Under the pieces are notes generated by a model. That model made no database searches, was not told the origin of the DNA, and saw nothing but the letters and a program-made list of their open reading frames with translations. A program made the position numbers and the translations under genes. From the NCBI RefSeq assembly GCF_944390845.1, contig NZ_CALXRM010000008.1, positions 1 to 64,000 on the forward strand: a stretch of DNA of 64,000 nucleotides, read 5' to 3'. Shown here piece after piece: positions 44,643 through 53,980 of the stretch. Each line of letters starts with the position of its first letter. Within the stretch, counting starts at the first letter, position 1. The stretch is from an uncultured Brachyspira sp. (GTDB lineage Bacteria; Spirochaetota; Brachyspiria; Brachyspirales; Brachyspiraceae).

Positions 44643-44670
44643 TTGATTATGGCGTTAAATGGTGTATAAT
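44643..44670 (+). promoter_or_regulatory. Promoter of the PRD regulator, leaderless
   Basis: TTGATT 44643-44648, a 16 bp spacer, TATAAT 44665-44670. The predicted start is at 44677-44678, the ATG. No Shine-Dalgarno sequence precedes it. Confidence 0.6.
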
Positions 44671-44677
44671 ATATAGT

Positions 44678-46561
44678 ATGAAAAGTAAATATGTTAAAGA
44701 AATATTATCTATATTATCAGCTAATTCCTATATAACAGCTGAAAGATTGGCAAAAGAGCTTAATGTTAGTGAAAAAACAATAAGAATAAAAATTCATGAA
44801 TTAAATAATGAGTTTGAAAAAACTGGAATAAAAATAGTATCCAAGCCAAGATATGGATATATATTATTATGCGATGATAATAAAGATATTAAAGCCATTA
44901 ACTTTAATTCTAATATGGTAAATGATTTTGAATATAGAGTAAAATATATTTTTGAATATTTAATAAACAATGATGAATATATTAAATCTGATACTTTAAG
45001 CGAAGCACTTGATATATCAAAAACTACTTTAACTAATACCCTAAAACTTATAGAAGATAATATTAAATATTATAATATAAAAATAGAAAGAAGACCTAAT
45101 TACGGCATCAAATTAATAGGAACCGAATTTGATATTAGAAATTGTATTATAGACTACTATTTAAAACAGCAAATAGATGATGAAATATATAAAAATAAAT
45201 TGGTAGAGAATGTAATTATTAATTTTATTAAAGATAATGATATTAAATTATCCGAAATCAATTTAGAAAATTTTATACAATATATATCAGTTTCAGCAGA
45301 AAGAATAAAAAATAATAGAGTAATTAATTCATATAATGAAGATGTGCTTAAAGATATAAAAGATGAAGAATTGGAGTTGGCAAAGAAATTAGCTGCAATA
45401 TTAGAAAAAGAAATATGTATAAAATTTAATGATACGGAAGTAATATTTGTAGCAATACATATAGCTTCAAAGAGTTTATTAATATCTTCTGATAATCCTA
45501 ATTTTATAATACAAAATAAATTAGATAATATAGTTCATGAAATGCTTGATTTAGTATTTAATAATTTAAAAATAGATTTAAGAAATAATCTTAATTTAAG
45601 ACTTTTACTGAATCACCACATGATACCATTCGATATAAGAATAAGATATAATGTATTGCAAAAAAATCCTATGCTTTGCGATATAAAAAGTAATTACGGA
45701 TTAGCTTATTTGATAGCTTCCGAGGCTAATACAGTTTTGAAAAGTTATTATAAAAAAGAAATACCAGATGATGAAATAGGGTATTTAGCTTTGTTATTTC
45801 AAATAGCATTAGAAGAAAATAATGATCATAAAAGTAAAATCAATATTCTTATAGTTTGCGGCAGCGGTAAGACTACTTCAAAATTACTTATGTATAAATA
45901 TAAAAAGGAATTTGGTGAATATATAGATAATATTTATACAACCGATTTAATAATGCTTAAAGATTTCGATTTTTCAAAGATAAATTATATATTCTCAACA
46001 GTTCCAATAGCATTTAAAGTTCCTGTTCCTATTGTACAGATAGGTCTTTTCTTGGAAACTAATGATATTATAAATGTTAAAAATGCTTTGGAATTATCAA
46101 AGAATGATTTCTTACATGATTATTATAATGAAGATTTATTCTCACTAAATATTCAAGGCAATACAAGAGATGAAATAATAAAAAATATATGTATTGATAT
46201 AAAAAAATATATAGATATACCGGATAATTTTTATGATTCAGTTATGAAAAGGGAATATTTATCAGAAACAGATTTTGGAAACTTAGTTGCAATTCCGCAT
46301 CCATTCGATATTTTAACTGATAAAACTTTTGTATATGTTGCTGTATTGGATAAGCCTATTGTATGGTATAAAAATAATGTTCAGGTTGTGTTTTTAATTT
46401 CTATATCAAACAATAAAGATGATAATTTGAAAAAATTTTATCAGTATACGGTGGACTTTTTATTAAATGAAAATACTGTTATGAAATTGATAGAAAATAA
46501 AACTTTTGATAATTTGATGTATTTATTGAAAAATAATAATAGTGAGGGGGTAGTGTTATGA
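44678..46561 (+). CDS. PRD-containing transcriptional activator, LicR/BglG-type
   Basis: This 627-residue protein has two HTH domains (about residues 1-60 and 80-155), PRD1 (about 165-265), PRD2 (about 285-390), a GatB-like EIIB domain with VCGSGKTTS near 397, and a C-terminal EIIA domain with the conserved AIPHPF near 538. It is the PTS-responsive DNA-binding activator type (LicR/MtlR), not an RNA-binding antiterminator. In each PRD one of the two usual phospho-His appears replaced: PRD1 has FIQYISVSAERIKNN (Tyr for His) but keeps VAIHIASKS, and PRD2 keeps LNHHMIP but has YLALLFQIALE (Leu for His). Start ATG 44678 is favoured by the promoter position. Cotranscribed with HPr. Confidence 0.88.
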   Translation: MKSKYVKEILSILSANSYITAERLAKELNVSEKTIRIKIHELNNEFEKTGIKIVSKPRYGYILLCDDNKDIKAINFNSNMVNDFEYRVKYIFEYLINNDEYIKSDTLSEALDISKTTLTNTLKLIEDNIKYYNIKIERRPNYGIKLIGTEFDIRNCIIDYYLKQQIDDEIYKNKLVENVIINFIKDNDIKLSEINLENFIQYISVSAERIKNNRVINSYNEDVLKDIKDEELELAKKLAAILEKEICIKFNDTEVIFVAIHIASKSLLISSDNPNFIIQNKLDNIVHEMLDLVFNNLKIDLRNNLNLRLLLNHHMIPFDIRIRYNVLQKNPMLCDIKSNYGLAYLIASEANTVLKSYYKKEIPDDEIGYLALLFQIALEENNDHKSKINILIVCGSGKTTSKLLMYKYKKEFGEYIDNIYTTDLIMLKDFDFSKINYIFSTVPIAFKVPVPIVQIGLFLETNDIINVKNALELSKNDFLHDYYNEDLFSLNIQGNTRDEIIKNICIDIKKYIDIPDNFYDSVMKREYLSETDFGNLVAIPHPFDILTDKTFVYVAVLDKPIVWYKNNVQVVFLISISNNKDDNLKKFYQYTVDFLLNENTVMKLIENKTFDNLMYLLKNNNSEGVVL

Positions 46562-46824
46562 CAGATTTTAATTATATTATAAATAATACAAATAATATAC
46601 ATGCCAGACCTTTGAGCGATCTTGCTAAAATAGCAAAGGATAGCCAATGCGAAGTTACTATCATTAAAGGAAATAATTCAAAAGATATAAAAAAGATTAT
46701 AGGAATTATGCAGCTTAATTTGAAAGTAGGCGATGAGGTTTATGTAACTATAAAGGGCAGTGATGAAATTTTAGAACAAAAAGCAAAAGAGAATATATAT
46801 AATTTCTTTAAATTAAATTTTTAA
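46558..46824 (+). CDS. HPr-like phosphocarrier, Ser46 replaced by Lys
   Basis: This 88-residue HPr has the active His15 in NNIHARPLSD and correct length. At the position of the regulatory Ser46 it has Lys (DIKKIIGIMQL where SIMGVMSL is usual), so HPr kinase control is unlikely. The ATG overlaps the stop of the regulator by 4 bp (ATGA) and a purine-rich GAGGGGG precedes it. It may be a dedicated HPr for this sugar locus, feeding the regulator and EIIA. Possibly an additional paralogue of the general ptsH. Confidence 0.9.
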   Translation: MTDFNYIINNTNNIHARPLSDLAKIAKDSQCEVTIIKGNNSKDIKKIIGIMQLNLKVGDEVYVTIKGSDEILEQKAKENIYNFFKLNF

Positions 46825-46885
46825 TTATGATTCATCAAAAATTGTTATTATAAAAAATATTAAGTTTATTAGAAATTAAATTTTT

Positions 46886-47184
46886 AGTATATACTTAAAA
46901 TTTTAGAGTTTGTCAATTGATACACTTTATATAAATGTTATCTACTTTTTTGCTGCACAAAAAAGTTTTTATCCTTCGGATACGCTACGCAAAAAACACA
47001 ATTATTAGAACTTTATATTTTAAAAATACTTATTAATATAGGATATATCCTAAATTTAGACCATAAATGCAGGCTTTTTGGTTCTTTGTGCCAACAAAAG
47101 AACTGGGGGAGTGGGGGCAAAGCCACCACAAACAATAAAATTAAAAAAACTAAAATTGACAAAATATAGTTGTTTAGGTATATA
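46886..47184 (-). repeat. Outward-promoter repeat, copy E
   Basis: Inverted copy of 299 bp. Left end: TATATA 46888-46893, 17 bp, TGTCAA 46911-46916 (reading left). Right end: TTGACA 47156-47161, 17 bp, TATATA 47179-47184 (reading right). The whole intergenic stretch 46825-47194 is otherwise AT-rich spacer. Confidence 0.88.
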
Positions 47185-47194
47185 ATATTAACTC

Positions 47195-48154
47195 TTATTC
47201 AAAAGGTTTATCCTTTGTAAAATCAGGTAAATAATTTTCTGAGCTTTCCATTTCCTGAACTAATAAATTTTCAAATCCTAAGTCAAGAGCATAATCTACT
47301 AAATCATCATATTCTTTTTTGCTTAATTTCCTATTAATAGATTCAAAATCACAAGCTTTAAACTTTGGATTATATTGAGACATTAATGATATTGTAGTGT
47401 TTAAGAAACCTCTTTCTTTTAATTCTATTAACACATCATAGGAATCTGATTCATTATTAGGCAGTATTAAATGCCTTATTATTATTCCGCTTTGAGCAAT
47501 TCCTTCGTTATTAAGAACTAAATCTCCAACTTGTTTCTTCATTATTTCTATTGCATTTATGGCTACATTAAAATAATTTTCTGCTTTGGAATATTTTACT
47601 GCTTTATCATCAAAAACATATTTTAAATCAGGCAAATATATATCAACAATACCATCTAAACAATCCAATAATTCTTTTGTATCATATCCGTTGGTATTGT
47701 ATACTATAGGTAAATTGAGTCCTTTTTCTAAAGCTATTTTTAATCCTTTCAAAGCTGGATATATAACATGAGTTGCACTTACAAAATTAATATTTTTTGC
47801 TCCTTGTCTTTCTAAATCCAAAAAATATTCAGCTAAAGTTTCAATATCTATTACTTCTCCAACTCCGTCAGAACTTATTTGATGATTCTGACAAAATACG
47901 CAGCCTAAATTACAGCTTGAAAAAAATACTGTTCCGCTTCCTCCATCACCTACAAGCATAGGTTCTTCTCCGAAATGTAAAGTATGAGAAGCTACTTTTA
48001 TATGATCAGTATCTTCAAATATTTTACATCTTCCTATTTTATTATTATTCCTATTTACATTGCATATATGTCCGCAGCATATACAGTTATCATATAGAAG
48101 TTTTGCTTTTTCTATTGCTTTATCTATTGTTTTTAAATGTTTTTGATTATACAA
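47195..48154 (-). CDS. PflX-like radical SAM protein (COG1313-type)
   Basis: This 319-residue protein has an N-terminal Cys set (CICCGHICNVNRNNNKIGRC) and the radical SAM motif FFSSCNLGCVFCQNHQISSDG near residues 77-97 (CxxxCxxC). HVIYPALKGLKIALE, VYNTNGYDTKELLDCLDGIVDIYLPDLKY and IIRHLILPNN follow as in pyruvate formate-lyase activating enzyme relatives (PflX, COG1313). Such enzymes make glycyl or peptidyl radicals or act in unknown modifications; the partner is not next to it. The stop is 10 bp from repeat E. Confidence 0.88.
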   Translation of the reverse strand: MYNQKHLKTIDKAIEKAKLLYDNCICCGHICNVNRNNNKIGRCKIFEDTDHIKVASHTLHFGEEPMLVGDGGSGTVFFSSCNLGCVFCQNHQISSDGVGEVIDIETLAEYFLDLERQGAKNINFVSATHVIYPALKGLKIALEKGLNLPIVYNTNGYDTKELLDCLDGIVDIYLPDLKYVFDDKAVKYSKAENYFNVAINAIEIMKKQVGDLVLNNEGIAQSGIIIRHLILPNNESDSYDVLIELKERGFLNTTISLMSQYNPKFKACDFESINRKLSKKEYDDLVDYALDLGFENLLVQEMESSENYLPDFTKDKPFE

Positions 48155-48257
48155 AATTTATTCCGTTTTTATTGTTTTTTAGTTTTCTGTATTTATGAAA
48201 CTAATGAAAGTATTATACTAAAATTATATTTGTTTGTCAAAATAAAAATTGATGTAT

Positions 48258-48676
48258 AGTATATACTGAAAATTTTTAAGTTTGTCAATTTTTTTATTGT
48301 TCTTTTTCCCGCCGCATACGCTCTGAGGACTTTGCCAAAGTAGCTATATCCTCGACAAGCTCGGATACGCTTTGCGAAAGTGCAAGGTATAAAATTGGTA
48401 CTAAATCATACTAAAGTTGTCTTACATGTAATATAATTTATTAAATTAAAGCCCAATATAGCCTTTCGCCAAAGGCGGGCTGTGCCTGCTTCTTTGTGGC
48501 AATACCACCCTAAAGGACTTCCTTCGGTCGCAGGCACTCCTTTCAGTCGCAAAAGAAGTGGGGTGCTACGAAGTACGCAGAGCTGCACTCTGTGTGCTTA
48601 GCAGTGGGCAAAGCCCTGCAGATATTTAAAATTAAAAAAAATTATTTCTGACAAAGTATATTTGTTTAGGTATATA
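48258..48676 (-). repeat. Outward-promoter repeat, copy F (long variant)
   Basis: Inverted copy of 419 bp. Left end: TATATA 48260-48265, 17 bp, TGTCAA 48283-48288 (reading left). Right end: CTGACA 48648-48653, 17 bp, TATATA 48671-48676 (reading right), 74 bp before the lipoprotein ATG. The core has extra blocks (GCGAAAG, CGAAGGAAGTCC variants). The interval 48155-48257 is AT-rich spacer. Confidence 0.87.
48648..48676 (+). promoter_or_regulatory. Element-borne promoter candidate for the lipoprotein gene
   Basis: The right end of repeat F reads CTGACA, 17 bp, TATATA directly toward the lipoprotein ATG at 48751. Transcription from near 48683 would give a 68-nt leader with GAGGG as ribosome binding site. 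No better promoter is seen between the repeat and the gene. Confidence 0.4.
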
Positions 48677-48750
48677 AGTTTTTTTATAATTGAATTTTTT
48701 ATAATTTTAATTTATGATACAAAAATAACAATACATACAGAGGGTACTAT

Positions 48751-50691
48751 ATGAAAAATGTTATTTTTATAATTGCAGCATTTATTTTAATGACAGCTGT
48801 AATTTTATGCGGAGGCGGAAACAAAGAAGCAAATCAATTAGAACAAAATACTAACTCTCAAATTTCATCATACAATCAAAAAATAGAAACTAAAAAAGAA
48901 TTCTTTGATATGAAATATGTTTATAAAGGTGTTAGAGCAGATAAAACTAAATTTGATGAAGAACTTAAAAATGCAAGAGAAAATAATGAATATGCAAAAA
49001 GAAATTTTGATTTTCTTAATAGGAAATTTGCAAATGATGATGAAAGAAAAAAATATTCTATAGAGTTTATATCAAATGTTAATTATGATCCATTTATTGA
49101 AATATTCAGCAGTTGGGATATGTACAATGAAGATTTTACAGATTATTATGTCGATGAATATTTATATGTTGATCAAAATTTAGCATTAAAAAAAGCGAGA
49201 GAAGAATTATTAAAATTAAATAAAAAAGATGCTGAAGTTTATTTAGCTTTATTCTTATCTCATTTTGCTTGTGATTCATTTTATTATTTTGAAGAAGAAA
49301 AAAAGTATTTAACAGAATGGAAAAAAGCAGGCGGAACTAATATATCTATGATGATAGAAAAGTATGATGATGATAATGCTTACAGCAATAAAATGAAATT
49401 AGTTGATTATATAATAGAAGCTCCAGATTCTTTAAGGGCAGAAAAATTAGTTATTGATGCCTATAATAATGGTTTTTATAAATATATTGTAAAAAATACT
49501 GGCTATATAGATTTATTTAATGAAAATAATTATTCTTTAACTTCAGTTGTAGAAGAAGGTACAGCTAGTGTAGCTTCATTAAATATAGTACCAGAAATAA
49601 TCAATACAAATATAATTAACAAATATATAAGAACTTATATAAAAAATAGGGTAACAGATGATAGTATAAATGAGTATTTAGCATATTATGAAAATTATTA
49701 TAATCTTGATACATATAATGCCTATAATGGCTGGAACAATCTTAATTTACTTGAGTTTAAAAAGAATACATTTTTAATTGAAAGCACTATGAACGGACTG
49801 GTAAATATACATTATTATAATACTGAGTTTATAAAAGATAATTTATATGCTTCATTTGAAGAGATAAAAAATTATAATTTTAGACTTGGAGATATAAATA
49901 ATATAGAATCTGCCAAAATTAATTTAATTTCTACAAATGATTTGAAAGATTATACTAAAGACTCTAAATTTATAAGTTTTGGTAAATTTAATGAAGAAGA
50001 ATATTCAGATTATGTAAGAGAAGCAATGTATTCGCGTTGGTCTTTGCATTATCCATCTTTCTTCTTATGCGATATCGATAATGACGGCAAAGAAGAATTA
50101 ATGGTTTCAAGCGAGTATCACTATACAGGAGGAAGAGGCGGTGTAGTACATTATACTTTACTTTTGAAAGATAATTTGGAAATAGATTTTGATTCAGAAA
50201 TAGGGCAGCTTATCAATAATAATGATTTTCAAAATTTAGAATGTATTCAAAAAATATATACTGAAGATGGTAAAAATAAAATATTTTTGTTAAATGAAAT
50301 TGCTAATGAGGCTTTGGATATATTTATTGATAATAATAAAATAAATAATGCTGAAGTTTTTAATTATATTACATATAGTTATCAGCCCAAATTGGAATGG
50401 AAAGGAAGTATACTTGATGGAGTACCTGAAGGAGCTTTAAAAACTGATGCGAGCTTTGATATGTCTAAGGCCGAAAATGCATCAGATAAAGCAATCGTGT
50501 CAGACAGAACTTTGAGAATGGCTGATAAACTTATAAGCGATGCATATTTTGCTAAAAAGTCTACTTTAGATAAACAAGGTCAGGAAGATTTATTGGAACA
50601 AAGAAGATCAGAAATCAAAACTATTCAGGAAGCAAAAGGCGATATTAAAACAATAGAAGCTGAAATGCTTAAGATTTTAGGTATACAATAA
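48751..50691 (+). CDS. Lipoprotein with a degenerate LprI-like C-terminal domain
   Basis: This 646-residue predicted lipoprotein has signal peptide MKNVIFIIAAFILMTAVILC with Cys20 in lipobox VILC. Residues about 440-470 hold DIDNDGKEELMVSSEYHYTGG, an FG-GAP/EF-hand-like calcium loop. Residues about 565-630 (TDASFDMSKAENASDKAIVSDRTLR...LLEQRRSE) match the LprI/DUF1311 lysozyme-inhibitor-like pattern FDCAKA...AICSD...LDR, but both cysteines are Met and Val here. The rest is not recognised. Envelope-located, function unknown. GAGGG gives a fair ribosome binding site; its promoter may be the end of repeat F. Confidence 0.75.
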   Translation: MKNVIFIIAAFILMTAVILCGGGNKEANQLEQNTNSQISSYNQKIETKKEFFDMKYVYKGVRADKTKFDEELKNARENNEYAKRNFDFLNRKFANDDERKKYSIEFISNVNYDPFIEIFSSWDMYNEDFTDYYVDEYLYVDQNLALKKAREELLKLNKKDAEVYLALFLSHFACDSFYYFEEEKKYLTEWKKAGGTNISMMIEKYDDDNAYSNKMKLVDYIIEAPDSLRAEKLVIDAYNNGFYKYIVKNTGYIDLFNENNYSLTSVVEEGTASVASLNIVPEIINTNIINKYIRTYIKNRVTDDSINEYLAYYENYYNLDTYNAYNGWNNLNLLEFKKNTFLIESTMNGLVNIHYYNTEFIKDNLYASFEEIKNYNFRLGDINNIESAKINLISTNDLKDYTKDSKFISFGKFNEEEYSDYVREAMYSRWSLHYPSFFLCDIDNDGKEELMVSSEYHYTGGRGGVVHYTLLLKDNLEIDFDSEIGQLINNNDFQNLECIQKIYTEDGKNKIFLLNEIANEALDIFIDNNKINNAEVFNYITYSYQPKLEWKGSILDGVPEGALKTDASFDMSKAENASDKAIVSDRTLRMADKLISDAYFAKKSTLDKQGQEDLLEQRRSEIKTIQEAKGDIKTIEAEMLKILGIQ

Positions 50692-50766
50692 TTTTTATAA
50701 GAAATATATTTAATAAAAAGTGTATACATAAAATGCATGCACTTTTTATTATTGAATATATAAATT

Positions 50767-51798
50767 TTAAATATAATTAAGTTTTCCATAAGTGATTTTT
50801 TTATGCAAACTAATAGCCTCTGAATCTGTAAGATGGGCTACATAATCTTTTACTAATTCTTCATCACTATTATATGGAATATCAGCTTTTTTAAATAAAG
50901 TATCTTCCAATATAATTTCTTTATGTTTTAGTAAGTATTCAAATATTGTAGATATAATTCTATTAACTCTTTCTACATCTTCAAGTATAGCTTTGCTTTC
51001 ATATACTTTTTTGAACATAAAAGCTCTTAAATCATTAATGGCTTTCAATACTTTTTTATCAATATCTATTTCCATTTTTTCCATACTGGCTTCTATAACA
51101 GCCATAATCATAGTGTCGGCTCTTTCACCATAAGTGCTTCCAAGTACATTAGTAATATCTTTTGGTATATCATCATATTGTAAAAGACCGTATCTAATAG
51201 CATCATCAACATCATGATTAGCATAAGCTATAGTGTCGGATATCCTTACAATCATACCTTCATTAGTGCAAGGTCCAGAAGAATCTGCAATTAATTTTCC
51301 AGTTTTACCTTTTGTATGCTTAATGATTCCATCTCTGACTTCAAAACTTAAATTAAGTCCTTTGCCTTTTTCTAAATGTTCCACTACTCTTAAAGAATGT
51401 GAAGAATGATGAAAACCTTTGAAATATTTTGATATAGCTTTTTCTCCTGCATGTCCGAATGGTGAATGTCCCAAATCATGACCAAATGCAATGGCCTCTG
51501 TCAAATCTTCATTTAGTCTTAATGCTCTTGCTATACTTCTGGCTATTTGCATAACTTCAAGAGTATGAGTTAATCTTGTTCTGAAATCTCCTACGGAAAG
51601 CATTATAACCTGAGCCTTATCTTTAAGACGCCTGAAATATTCACTATGTACTATTCTATCTCTGTCTTGCATATAAATTGTTCTTATATCATCTTTTTCT
51701 CTAGGGTATACTGTTCCTTTACTTTCAGATGAAAATGCAGCTGCCGGAGATAAAAAATCTTTTTCTCTGGTTTCTATATCAAGTCTTATAGTTCTCAA
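50767..51798 (-). CDS. dgt: dGTP triphosphohydrolase-like HD protein
   Basis: This 343-residue HD enzyme has RDRDRIVHSEYFRRLKDKAQV near residues 46-64 and the His-Asp pairs in RTRLTHTLEVMQIARSIARAL and AIAFGHDLGHSPFGHAGE near 103-120, typical of deoxyguanosinetriphosphate triphosphohydrolase-like proteins. It cuts dNTPs to the nucleoside and triphosphate. It starts with TTG at 51798; GGAAG lies 6 bp ahead and no better codon fits. Monocistronic. Confidence 0.9.
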   Translation of the reverse strand: MRTIRLDIETREKDFLSPAAAFSSESKGTVYPREKDDIRTIYMQDRDRIVHSEYFRRLKDKAQVIMLSVGDFRTRLTHTLEVMQIARSIARALRLNEDLTEAIAFGHDLGHSPFGHAGEKAISKYFKGFHHSSHSLRVVEHLEKGKGLNLSFEVRDGIIKHTKGKTGKLIADSSGPCTNEGMIVRISDTIAYANHDVDDAIRYGLLQYDDIPKDITNVLGSTYGERADTMIMAVIEASMEKMEIDIDKKVLKAINDLRAFMFKKVYESKAILEDVERVNRIISTIFEYLLKHKEIILEDTLFKKADIPYNSDEELVKDYVAHLTDSEAISLHKKITYGKLNYI

Positions 51799-51924
51799 AA
51801 TATCTTCCTTTATATTATTTGTATTAAAGTTATAGTATTCTAATAATTATGTAATAATAAATCAATTAACAAAAAATTACAATTATAATAATAATTTATA
51901 GTTATATATTACATATTTTTATAA

Positions 51925-53750
51925 TTATTCAACGGTAACACTTTTAGCTAAATTTCTTGGTTTATCAACATTGCATCCTCTAATTACAGATGTATGATAA
52001 GCTAATAATTGCAATGCTACTATGGAAACTATAGGCATAAACATATCTTCAACTTTTGGTAAATAAACTATTTTTTTATATGAATCTTTATCTATATCAA
52101 TACCTTCTTTTACAAATAGTAAAACATTAGCACCTCTTGTTATTACCTCTTTTGTATTGCTTATCATCTTGCTTAATATCTTTTCCTGTATTGCCAATGC
52201 TATTACAGGAGTATTATCTGTGATAAGAGATATAGCACCATGTTTGAGTTCGCCTCCTGCATAAGCCTCGCAATGAATATAGCTTATCTCTTTCATTTTT
52301 AAAGCTCCTTCCATTACCTGATAATAATCTAAATCTCTGCCTATAAAGAATATGCTGTTAGCTTCTTTATAATCATAGCATAGTGATTTTATTTCATCAT
52401 TCATAGTGAGAACTTTATTTACAGAATCTATTGTATTAAGTAAATTTTTTATTAGAGTTTTTATATAATCATTATCTTTAATATTTCTTGCAGATAAGAT
52501 TTTAAAAGTTATTAAATACATTATAGCCATTTGTACAGAATAAGCCTTTGTAGAAGCAACAGAGATTTCAGGGCCTGCATAAGTATATATAACATAATCA
52601 GCATTTCTAGCTATAGAAGAACTATTAACATTTACTATAGCTAAAGTTTTGTATCCTCTTTCTTTAACTAAATTTAAAGCAGCTAAAGTATCAGCAGTTT
52701 CTCCGGATTGTAATATGAATATTGAAAGAGTCTTTTCTGTAAGTATTGGGTTTTTATATCTGAATTCTGAAGCTATTTCGCATTCTACAGGTATTCTGCA
52801 ATTATCTTCTATGAGTCTTTTTCCTATCATAGCGGCATGCATAGCAGTACCGCATCCTATTATATAAACCCTGTCAAAGAATGTCCAAAAACTTTCATCT
52901 TCGATTCCGTCTCTTGAAAAATCAGGAATACCATGTACTATTCTAGGTTCTATTGTATCAAGAAGAGCTTTAGGCTGTTCATTAATCTCTTTAAGCATAA
53001 AATGTTCATATCCGCATTTCTCAGCCTGTTCTACAGTCCAATTTGCTTCTAGTACTTCATAATCTTTTTCTTTTAAATTTTTATCATATATAGTTATTTT
53101 ATTTTTTTCTAAAACTGCTATATTTCCGTCATCTATTAAAATATATTTATTTGTATATTTTAATATTGCCGGTATATCTGAAGCTAATAAATTTTCATTT
53201 TCACCTAAAGCAGCTATCAAAGGAGCAGATTTTCTAACGGCATATAATTTATTAATATCATCTTTAAAAATTATAGCGAATGCATAAGAACCTTCTATAA
53301 TATCTAAAGCCTTTTTTATAGCAGTTAAAGGATCACCTTCATATAATGAATCTATTAAATTAGCTGCTGCTTCAGTATCTGTTTCTGATAGGAATTTATA
53401 TCCTTTTTTTATCAAATCATTTTTTATATCTTTATAATTTTCTATAATTCCGTTATGTACCAATGTAAGCCTTTCTGTAAAATGAGGGTGAGCATTGATA
53501 TCGGAAGGAGCTCCATGAGTAGCCCATCTTGTATGACCTATGCCTATATTTGATTCTATGTTTTTTCATTTTTTAATATGTTTTTTAAATTTTCAAGTTT
53601 TCCTTCAGATTTAAATGTAATAATATCATTTCTTGAATCAACAATAGATATTCCAGCAGAATCGTATCCTCTATATTCTAAAGAAGATAATCCCTGCATT
53701 AATATATCTGATGCATTATTATTACCTATATATCCAACTATTCCACACAT
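51925..53750 (-). pseudogene. glmS: Glucosamine-6-phosphate synthase, frameshifted near the N terminus
   Basis: Full-length GlmS of about 609 residues if one A is added. N terminus MCGIVGYIGNN with the Cys nucleophile is at 53750. Frame is lost at the T-run 53561-53566 (six A on the coding strand): seven A would read through EKN into IESNIGIGHTRWATHGAPSD and LVHNGIIENYKD. The glutaminase and both SIS isomerase domains (FILQSGETADTLAAL, SVASTKAYSVQ) and C-terminal LAKSVTVE are intact. GlmS makes GlcN-6-P for peptidoglycan and LPS and is normally essential, so this is more likely a sequence error than a true loss, though slippage is possible. Confidence 0.85.
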
Positions 53751-53980
53751 AAATTAAAAAGTCCTTAAATAAAATTTTATCAAAAAATATAATTAAAAAA
53801 ATCAGTTTTTTAATAATTTAAAATGATAAATAAAAAAGCTAAAAAGTCAATACTGTTTGAAGTAATACTGTAGATGATGTGCTTTACAAAAATGGTCATT
53901 TATTATAGAATTATGTTAATTAAATTTTTTATTATTACGACACTATAATATGGAAATTTATAATTAAGCAGGTCATCATC

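Noticed and set aside
53561-53566. Programmed frameshift in glmS
   Set aside because: Six A is short for slippage and no stimulatory structure was seen; the same one-base loss in hutI favours sequence error or decay, though slippage is not excluded.
53751-53980. glmS ribozyme upstream of glmS
   Set aside because: The leader is AT-rich and lacks the GC-rich pseudoknotted core of the ribozyme.
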